Shown here: positions 57,983 through 64,000 of the stretch, piece by piece
Position numbering within the stretch: the stretch's first letter is position 1
How the letters are laid out: each line of letters begins with the position of its first letter
Assembly: GCF_004421005.1 (NCBI RefSeq)
Contig: NZ_CP038026.1
Span: 4,960,001-5,024,000 of the forward strand
Source of the DNA: Pseudoduganella plicata
GTDB lineage: Bacteria > Pseudomonadota > Gammaproteobacteria > Burkholderiales > Burkholderiaceae_D
Reading direction: 5' to 3'
Length of the DNA: 64,000 bases
Notes under the pieces: model-generated
The model's input: only the letters and a program-made list of their open reading frames with translations
What the model was told of the DNA's origin: nothing
Databases searched by the model: none
Made by a program: the position numbers and the translations under genes

Positions 57983-59290
57983 ATGAACGCAGGTGCAATG
58001 AATCCCGTGATCGACAGCGGTCGCGTGGCCGAACACAACGCCTCGGTGCAGGCGAACGTCCAGGCGGACTATGAAGCGCTGGGCGGCATGCTGGCGCGGC
58101 GCGGCATCGATATCGAACAGATGACGGCGCTGGCGCAAGGCTTCGCCGTTGCGGTGCCCAGCTGGGGCGTCGGCACGGGCGGCACGCGCTTCGCCCGCTT
58201 CCCTGGCCGGGGCGAACCGCGCAACGTGTTCGAGAAGATGGAAGACTGCGCCGTGATCCACCAGCTGACGCGTGCCACGCCGGCCGTCTCGCTGCACTTC
58301 CCGTGGGACCGCACCGACGATCCGGCCGCGCTGCGTGAAGTCGCCGAAGGCTACGGCCTGGGGTTCGATGCCGTCAACTCGAACACGTTCCAGGACCAGC
58401 AGAACCAGGAACAGTCGTACAAATACGGCAGCCTGACGGCGCAAAGCGGCGCCGTGCGTGCCCAGGCGGTGGCGCACAATATCGAATGCATCGAGCTTGG
58501 CCGCGCGCTGGGCTCGAAAGCGCTGACGGTGTGGGTGGGCGACGGCGCCAACTTCCCCGGCCAGCACAATCTGCGCGGCGCGCTGGAACGCTACCTGGAC
58601 AGCATGCGCGACATCTACGGCGCGCTGCCACAGGACTGGCAGCTGTTCATCGAACATAAACTGTTCGAGCCCGCGTTCTACGCGACCACGATCGCCGACT
58701 GGGGCACGAGCTTCGCTTGCGCCACCGAGCTGGGGCCGAAAGCGAAATGCCTCGTCGACCTCGGGCACCACGCGCCGAACACCAATATCGAAATGATCGT
58801 GGCGCGCCTCGCCCAGTTCGGCAAGCTGGGCGGCTTCCACTTCAACGACAGCAAATACGGCGACGACGACCTGGACTCCGGCAGCATCAACCCGTTCCAG
58901 CTGTTCCTCGTCTTTAACGAGCTGGCCGACGCGGCCCAGCGCGATCCGTCGTTCAGTCCCGCCTATATGCTGGACCAGTCGCATAACGTGACGGACCCCA
59001 TCGAAAGCCTGATGTCCAGCGCCGTGGAAGTGCAACGCGCGTTCGTGCAGGCCGCACTGGTGGACCGCAATGCGCTGCGCGCGCACCAGGAAGGCAACGA
59101 CGTGCTGCAGGCTGCGCAGACGCTCAAGGCGGCTTACCGCACGGACGTCAGCCCGATCCTGGCAATGGCGCGGCTGCGTGCCGGCGGCGCCGCCGACCCG
59201 GTCGGGGCGTATCGCGCCAGTGGCTACCGCACGATGGCGGCCGAGCGGCGCCCGGCGAAGGCGGGTGCTTCCAGCAGCGGCATCGTCTGA
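57983..59290 (+). CDS. rhaI: L-rhamnose isomerase RhaI (rhizobial type)
   Basis: Converts L-rhamnose to L-rhamnulose. A TIM-barrel isomerase of 435 residues unlike the E. coli RhaA length pattern; 'DWQLFIEHKLFEPAFYATT', 'CLVDLGHHAPNTNIEMIVARL' and 'GGFHFNDSKYGDDDLDSGSI' carry the metal-binding Glu, Asp and His. Two ATGs stand in tandem (57980, 57983); AAGGAG ends 2 nt before the first and 5 nt before the second, so I use the second. A hairpin GGCGGC-TGCG-GCCGCC at 57940-57955 lies in the 59-nt gap after rhaD and may tune relative expression. Confidence 0.94.
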   Translation: MNAGAMNPVIDSGRVAEHNASVQANVQADYEALGGMLARRGIDIEQMTALAQGFAVAVPSWGVGTGGTRFARFPGRGEPRNVFEKMEDCAVIHQLTRATPAVSLHFPWDRTDDPAALREVAEGYGLGFDAVNSNTFQDQQNQEQSYKYGSLTAQSGAVRAQAVAHNIECIELGRALGSKALTVWVGDGANFPGQHNLRGALERYLDSMRDIYGALPQDWQLFIEHKLFEPAFYATTIADWGTSFACATELGPKAKCLVDLGHHAPNTNIEMIVARLAQFGKLGGFHFNDSKYGDDDLDSGSINPFQLFLVFNELADAAQRDPSFSPAYMLDQSHNVTDPIESLMSSAVEVQRAFVQAALVDRNALRAHQEGNDVLQAAQTLKAAYRTDVSPILAMARLRAGGAADPVGAYRASGYRTMAAERRPAKAGASSSGIV

Positions 59291-59388
59291 CGCCGTTCCC
59301 ATGATGGCCCGTATCGCGCGCGGGCGGGCACCGGCCCGCCTGCCGGCGCTCGGCTGCTTCATGTTGTGCAGGGTGGGGTGACCGCGCA

Positions 59389-60813
59389 ATGAACAAACTA
59401 CTTGGAGCTGTGCTGGCGCTGCTGCTCATGACAGGCGCCGCGGCGGCAACGGTCAGCGTCGACCGGTTCGGCGCGAAGCCGGACGGCCGGACGCTCAACA
59501 CCAGGGCGATCCAGGCTGCCATCGACGCGGCGGCAAAGGAGGGCGGCACGGTCGTCTTCCCGGCGGGGACCTATCTGACAGGCTCGATCTTCGTCAAGAG
59601 CGGCGTGACGCTGCGTCTCGACAGGGGCGTCACCCTGCTGGGGTCGCAGGACATCCGCGACTATCCTGTCATGCCGACGCGGATCGCCGGCATCGAGATG
59701 GCGTGGCCGGCCGCGCTCGTTAACGTCTACCGGCAGCGCAAGGCCGCCATCGAAGGCGAAGGAACGATCGACGGCGACGGCAAGGTGTTCTGGGACAGCT
59801 ACTGGACTCTGCGTAAAACCTACGAACCGCGCGGCCTGCGCTGGGCCTCGGATTACGACGCCCCGCGTCCGCGCCTGATCCAGGTCTTCGATTCGGCCAA
59901 CGTCAAGGTAGGCGGCGGCCTGCTATTGCGCCGCTCCGGCTTCTGGACGCTGCACATCTGCTACTCGGCGGATGTGACGGTGGACGGTGTCGTCATTCGC
60001 AACAACTCCGACGGCCTGGGACCGTCGACGGACGGCATCGATATCGACTCGTCGAAACGGGTGCTGGTGCAGCACGCGGACATCGACGTCAACGACGACG
60101 CGCTGTGCATGAAGGCGGGCCGCGACGCGGACGGACTGCGCGTGGCGCGGCCAACGGAGGACGTCGTCATCCGCGACTCCATCGTGCGCGCGGGCGCGGC
60201 CGGCATCACGTTCGGCAGCGAGACGTCCGGGGGCTTCCGCAACATCGAGGCGTACAACATCACGGTGGAAGGGAAGGTCCCGGTGGGCATCCTGTTCAAG
60301 TCGGCGCACACGCGCGGCGGCTTCGGCGAGAACCTGCGGCTGCACGACATCACGATGAAGAACGTTGCCGTCGTGCTGCGCATCACGATGAACTGGAACC
60401 CCAGCTACAGCTATGCGCGCATTCCTGCCGACGTGCGTGACGTGCCGCCGGTCTGGCGCGTGCTGGCGACGCCTGTGCCGCCCGATCAGGGCAAGGCGCA
60501 CCTGCACGACGTCACCATCGCCGACATCAAGGCGACGGGCGCCACGCGCGCATTCGAAGTGGATGGCTACCCGGACGTGCCGTTGCAGCGCTTCCGACTC
60601 GGTAACCTGGACATCCAGGCGAAAGAGGGCGGCTGGCTGTACGATATCGCCGACTGGCGCGTCGGGGGCGCCAGGCTGGCGCTGGGCGCGCCCATCGAGG
60701 TGGAGGACGGCCAGCAGTTGACCGGTTTGCCGCCCGCGAGCGTGGTGGTGCGCCCACGCCGGCCGAAAGAAGATCCTTCGAAGAAGAGCTACGAGGAGCA
60801 GGACAAGTCATGA
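59389..60813 (+). CDS. Exported glycoside hydrolase family 28 enzyme (polygalacturonase/rhamnogalacturonase type)
   Basis: A 474-residue right-handed beta-helix pectinase. The signal peptide is about 20 residues ('GAVLALLLMTGAAA'). The pectate-lyase-3-like N-terminus 'VDRFGAKPDGRTLNTRAIQAAIDAA' is typical of bacterial GH28 proteins. The active-site region is seen in 'SDGLGPSTDGIDIDSS', 'VNDDALCMKAG' and 'GITFGSETSGG'. It cuts alpha-1,4 or alpha-1,2 linked galacturonate in pectin; its place between rhamnose-pathway genes favours rhamnogalacturonan as substrate. It follows rhaI after 98 nt, which include a GC hairpin (59323-59340) without a T tract, and overlaps the next short frame by 4 nt. 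Confidence 0.9.
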   Translation: MNKLLGAVLALLLMTGAAAATVSVDRFGAKPDGRTLNTRAIQAAIDAAAKEGGTVVFPAGTYLTGSIFVKSGVTLRLDRGVTLLGSQDIRDYPVMPTRIAGIEMAWPAALVNVYRQRKAAIEGEGTIDGDGKVFWDSYWTLRKTYEPRGLRWASDYDAPRPRLIQVFDSANVKVGGGLLLRRSGFWTLHICYSADVTVDGVVIRNNSDGLGPSTDGIDIDSSKRVLVQHADIDVNDDALCMKAGRDADGLRVARPTEDVVIRDSIVRAGAAGITFGSETSGGFRNIEAYNITVEGKVPVGILFKSAHTRGGFGENLRLHDITMKNVAVVLRITMNWNPSYSYARIPADVRDVPPVWRVLATPVPPDQGKAHLHDVTIADIKATGATRAFEVDGYPDVPLQRFRLGNLDIQAKEGGWLYDIADWRVGGARLALGAPIEVEDGQQLTGLPPASVVVRPRRPKEDPSKKSYEEQDKS

Positions 60814-60995
60814 ACACGACGACAAGGACGATAAGGGCCGCCGCGTTGGCCGCAACGTTGGTGGGCGGCCGGATGGGCGGCATCCCGCAAACGGGCCCCG
60901 AGCCGGCGTACTGCGGGCCTTCTTCCAGCTACAACGATGGCGTCGGCGCGTTCATGCTGGCCGGCGCGGAACTGAAAAGGATGGTAACCGAATGA
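60810..60995 (+). pseudogene. 61-codon frame, probable in-frame deletion remnant of a GH105/GH88 gene
   Basis: The frame starts in an ATGA overlap with the GH28 stop and ends in an ATGA overlap with rhaM, so it keeps perfect operon coupling. Its first about 22 residues look like a signal peptide start ('MNTTTRTIRAAALAATLVGG'). Its last about 24 ('SYNDGVGAFMLAGAELKRM') look like the C-terminal end of unsaturated rhamnogalacturonyl hydrolases, where a 'GVGAF-L-A-E' block closes the barrel. The middle, some 300 residues including the catalytic part, is absent. The simplest reading is an internal in-frame deletion. Alternatively it is a small unknown protein. The family match is from memory and needs a search. 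Confidence 0.55.
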
Positions 60996-61321
60996 ATGGT
61001 GCAGCGATGATCCAGCGCGGTTTCAAGATGCAGCTGAAACCCGGCATGGCGGCGGAGTACAGGCGCCGGCACGACGAACTGTGGCCGGACCTGGCCGAAG
61101 CGCTGTCGCAGGCCGGCATCCACGACTATTCCATCTTCCTGGACGAGGAAACGCTGATACTGTTCGCCGTGCTGAAGCTGCGCGAGAACCACTCGGCCGA
61201 CGCGCTGCCGCAACTGCCGGTGATGCGCCGCTGGTGGGACCACATGGCGGACATCATGGAAGTGGAGCCGGGCAACCGGCCCCGCGAGTGGCCGCTGCAG
61301 CCGATGTTCTATTTCGCCTGA
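60992..61321 (+). CDS. rhaM: L-rhamnose mutarotase RhaM (rhizobial RhaU)
   Basis: Interconverts alpha- and beta-L-rhamnose so that the isomerase receives its preferred anomer. The 109 residues are the usual size. Family motifs are 'KMQLKPGMAAEYRRRHDELWPDL', 'GIHDYSIFLDEETLILFAVL' and the Trp-rich 'MRRWWDHMADIMEVEPGNRP'. It belongs to the plus-strand unit with rhaD and rhaI, whereas in rhizobia rhaU lies between the permease and kinase genes. The last 13 nt overlap the convergent esterase gene. Confidence 0.94.
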   Translation: MNGAAMIQRGFKMQLKPGMAAEYRRRHDELWPDLAEALSQAGIHDYSIFLDEETLILFAVLKLRENHSADALPQLPVMRRWWDHMADIMEVEPGNRPREWPLQPMFYFA

Positions 61322-62232
61322 GTGGCGCTGGTGGCCGAAGGCGTGAGCAGGCCTCGGCTGCGCAGCCATTCCTCCGCGCGGCGGGGCCACATCGAGGCAT
61401 TGGCCAGCCCGTCACGCATGCCCATGCCGTGTTCGCCCTGCTCGAACAGGTACATCTCGGCCGGCACGCGCGCCTTCGTCAACGCCTGGTAGAACAGGAT
61501 GCTGTTTTCCACGGGGACGGAAGCGTCGGCCTGCGTGTGGATCAGCAGTGTCGGCGGCGTGCGCGGCGTGACCTGGCGCTCCACCGACATCAGCTGCACC
61601 GCCTCAAGCGTCGGGTTCGCGCCCAACAGTGCTTTGCGCGACCCCGCGTGCACGGCCGGGCCGTCCATCGTGATGACGGGGTACATCAGCATCAGGAAGT
61701 CGGGCCGGGCGCTGACCTTGTCGAGGGCATTGCCGGTGCGTCCCAGCGGATGGTCGAACAGCGTGCCGGCACTGGCGGCCAGGTGGCCGCCGGCGGAACT
61801 GCCCATCACGCCGATGCGGTCCGGGTCGAGATGGAATTGCGCGGCGCGCGAACGCAGCAGCCGCACGGCGCGCAGCACATCCTGCAGCGGCGCCGGATGG
61901 CCGAATTCCTGCATGCGGTACTTCAGCACGAAGGTCGTCACGCCCAGGGTGCTGAGCCAGGTGGCGTACTGGGTGCCTTCGCGGTCGGCCGACTGGCGCA
62001 CGTAGCCGCCACCCGGAGCGACGATCACGGCCGTGCCGTTGGGGCGGTCGACGGCGGGGCCGACCAGGGTCAGTGCCGGTTCGCTGACGTTGGCAATGCG
62101 TCCGTTGTCGTGCCGTTCGGGGCCGATGGCGCGTGCGCCGGGCACGCCTTCCGGCCACAGGGGCAAAACATTCTGCGCCAGCGCGCAGGTGGAGAGTGTG
62201 GGCAGCATCAGAGCGAGTGCGAGCTTTTTCAT
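61309..62232 (-). CDS. Exported alpha/beta hydrolase, acetyl/xylan esterase-like
   Basis: A 307-residue esterase with a signal peptide of about 19 residues ('LMLPTLSTCALAQ'). 'VIVAPGGGYVRQS' supplies the oxyanion hole, and Ser146 in 'GVMGSSAGGHLAAS' is the nucleophile. 'HTQADASVPVENS' and 'GEHGMGMRDG' hold the likely catalytic Asp and His. Similar proteins lie in pectin and xylan loci and remove acetyl groups from the polymer or its fragments. It lies 101 nt after the broken lyase gene on the same strand and is convergent with rhaM, with a 13-nt overlap. Confidence 0.88.
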   Translation of the reverse strand: MKKLALALMLPTLSTCALAQNVLPLWPEGVPGARAIGPERHDNGRIANVSEPALTLVGPAVDRPNGTAVIVAPGGGYVRQSADREGTQYATWLSTLGVTTFVLKYRMQEFGHPAPLQDVLRAVRLLRSRAAQFHLDPDRIGVMGSSAGGHLAASAGTLFDHPLGRTGNALDKVSARPDFLMLMYPVITMDGPAVHAGSRKALLGANPTLEAVQLMSVERQVTPRTPPTLLIHTQADASVPVENSILFYQALTKARVPAEMYLFEQGEHGMGMRDGLANASMWPRRAEEWLRSRGLLTPSATSATQAK

Positions 62233-62333
62233 TGATGGCGTGAGTTCGAAGTGTAAGGCATGATCGTGACACTATTGTGCACCGGAGCGGCGCGGTGCCG
62301 TCACCGCATGCCGTCGCCCTTGCGCCGATGCGG

Positions 62334-63669
62334 TCATTTGCGCGCCAGCCAGTCCTCCGGCACCGGCACGACTACGATATTCATCGAGCGCCCGTCCTCG
62401 GCCAGCATGGCCGACTGGATCTCGATCCTGGTGCCGTCGGCATTGAAGGTCGGGTGCGGGTGGTCGGCGGCAGTGGTCTTGTGGCCCGTGGTCAGGAGGC
62501 GCATCTCGCGCGTGCGGCGGTCGATCAGCCATACGCTGCGTGAAAAATCGTCGCCGACGGCCCAGCGTCCGTCGGCCGAGCCGTGCACGTGCCACAAGCC
62601 GCTGCCGGAGGGCGTCTGCCCGGCGATCGTCATCTCGCGCGTGCGCAGGTTGACGATTCCCAGTCCGCTCGGCTTCTCGCGCGTGCCGGCCGGACCCCAC
62701 GCGGCATCCTGCCCCGGATTGGCGCCGCCGACATCGGTGGCGGCACCGCTGACGGCTATTGCGCCATTCGGGATCGGGCGGTGGCCCATGATGGCGAACG
62801 CCACTTCGTCGCGCGTAATGACGGCTTCGTGGGTGACCCACTCGTACGGCGCCTCCGGGTAGAGCGGGCGCAGGCCGCTGCCGTCGGCCTGCACTGTCCA
62901 CGTGCGCTGCGGCGATTTGCCGCCCGTCTCCCAGCTGAACACGATCTCGCCGGGCTGCCACAGGTTGGCCTGGATATGGCCAACCTGGAACGGCACCGAC
63001 ACCACGTGGCGGATCTCGCCCGTGCGCACGTGCATCCGCGCGATGCCGTTCGGACCGGCGCCCATCTTGCGGGGGCCGCAGTCCGGTTCGATCTTCGTGC
63101 CGGCCGCCAGGTGGCGCGCCGCTTCCGTTGCGCCGACCCGGAAGTAGACCCATTCCTCGTCCGCGTCGAGCGCCATGTCGCCGCCCGCATCCAGCGCCGC
63201 AGGCGTGGTGCCGCATACCCGCTGGTAGGCGGCGGCGGCTTTCATCCGGCCGGCGGCGCTGTCGGCCCAGCACGGCCGCCAGGTCCACTTCGACCACCTG
63301 CAGGCGTCCCGCCGCCGTATCCTGGCGCATGAAGTACAGCTTCATCGACTTGCGGGCCAGGTTCAGCATGCCCGTATAGCCGCCTTGCGTGACCTGGACG
63401 ATGTCGCCGCTGGCTTCATTGACGGCGAGCGCCTCGTTGCCGGCCAGCTTCGAGCGGAACACGACCCATTTGCCGTCCACCGTCCACTGAGGGTGCGTCG
63501 GGTAGATCTTCGAATCACCGTGGGCGCGCGTGGTGAGAAAGGTCAGCGGCGTGCCCGTCACAGGATCGGGAACGACCCTGCGCTCGGAGGGGAAGCGCTG
63601 GCCGATATCGGCATAGGCCGCCGTGGCGGACAACAGCACGCAAACAACGGTGCGGGACAGGAGGCGCAT
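62334..63669 (-). pseudogene. Oligogalacturonate-lyase-like (PL22-type) gene with a one-base frameshift
   Basis: Two frames on the minus strand together give about 444 residues of a beta-propeller protein. The first runs from the ATG at 63669 (signal peptide 'VVCVLLSATAAYA', then 'HPQWTVDGKWVVFRSKLAGNEAL') to about 63268. The second continues with 'GRMKAAAAYQRVCGTTPAALD' to the stop at 62334. Removing one G of the GGG (CCC at 63266-63268 on the plus strand) joins them without loss ('LAAVLADSAAGRMKAAAAY'). 'LWHVHGSADGRW' and 'DHPHPTFNADGTRI' hold the His residues typical of the family. It would split short pectin oligomers in the periplasm. It is either a recent pseudogene or a sequencing error. 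Confidence 0.65.
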
Positions 63670-63788
63670 GGTGGCAAAGGGGCGAGAGGATCGATGCGCA
63701 ATTGTGCGTTCGCGCGAGCCGGCCGATTGCTCATCTTCCTGATTCTTTGCAAGCTGCCGGCGACCATGTTCTGCTCTAGAATGGACTC

Positions 63789-64000
63789 ATGGACCGCTAC
63801 CTGAAGGCGCTCGTCTGCGCCACCCTCCTGTTGATCTTTTGCGGTGCGCGGGCGCAGGCCCTGCCTGCCGCCGTGAACACCGACCCCGCGCGCGCCGCGG
63901 TCACGCTGCCGGAGCCGGCCAACCCCGCTTTACCGTCGCTGATCCTGATCGGCGACTCCACCGTGCGTAATGGCCATGACGACGGCCAGGGCAAGGGGGC
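63789..64000 (+). CDS. Exported SGNH esterase, rhamnogalacturonan-acetylesterase-like (5' part, runs off the window)
   Basis: An ATG at 63789 opens a frame that is still open at the window end (70 codons). It begins with a signal peptide ('YLKALVCATLLLIFCGARAQA') and then 'LILIGDSTVRNGHDDGQG', the GDS block with nucleophile Ser57 and its usual continuation in bacterial rhamnogalacturonan acetylesterases (CE12). It diverges from the broken lyase gene across 119 bp. It would remove acetyl groups from rhamnogalacturonan so that the GH28 enzyme can act. Confidence 0.75.
   Translation, partial: MDRYLKALVCATLLLIFCGARAQALPAAVNTDPARAAVTLPEPANPALPSLILIGDSTVRNGHDDGQGKG

Noticed and set aside
62277..62300. 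GCACCG...CGGTGC inverted repeat between the lyase-like and esterase genes as another NtrC site
   Set aside because: The spacing between the arms is 8 nt rather than 5 with the wrong core, so it does not fit the NtrC consensus; probably a local hairpin.

Overview
The window reads as chromosome of a high-GC betaproteobacterium of the Massilia/Duganella group (Oxalobacteraceae). The main pointers are the uniform high-GC coding sequence, the gene order rimP-nusA-infB-rbfA-truB-typA, a large set of TonB-dependent receptors with a 'VEITGSSIKR' leader motif, and dispersed 'GGTGACAGGC' hairpin repeats. This placement is an inference from gene content, not from a marker comparison. I see no rRNA, tRNA, CRISPR array, phage or insertion-sequence gene.

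Layout. 1-992: 3' part of tldD. 1113-6859: two minus-strand TonB-dependent receptors. 6978-9586: an aroG-type DAHP synthase preceded by what looks like a classical attenuator (a 22-residue peptide rich in Phe/Tyr/Trp, then an intrinsic terminator), followed by a TPR-aspartyl hydroxylase fusion. 9735-10652: an exported polysaccharide deacetylase. 10834-20440: three more minus-strand receptors; with the first two they make five paralogues in 20 kb. 20883-24519: an oligopeptide-type ABC transporter (two permeases and a double ATPase, no binding protein). 24547-25509: a DedA-rhodanese fusion. 25807-26832: glucokinase behind two operator-like palindromes.

27185-42383 is the housekeeping block: scpB, rluB, then rimP-nusA-infB-rbfA-truB and typA. 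A 2H phosphoesterase and a hybrid histidine kinase are inserted before typA. rimP has its own strong promoter and a leader with an internal intrinsic terminator.

42684-64000 is an accessory carbohydrate region. A TonB receptor is coupled to a GH43 arabinanase-like enzyme. A CGNR zinc-finger regulator and an Asp-nucleophile hydrolase diverge across two identical operators. Then comes a rhizobial-type L-rhamnose regulon: rhaR-rhaS-rhaT-rhaP-rhaQ-rhaK on the minus strand and rhaD-rhaI on the plus strand, continuing into GH28, a 61-residue remnant that looks like a deleted GH105/GH88 gene, and the mutarotase rhaM. Convergent or divergent to it are an exported esterase, an oligogalacturonate-lyase-like gene broken by one frameshift, and the start of a rhamnogalacturonan-acetylesterase-like gene. 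Together these fit degradation of rhamnogalacturonan-type pectin, import of released rhamnose by the ABC transporter, and its conversion by RhaM, RhaI, RhaK and RhaD.
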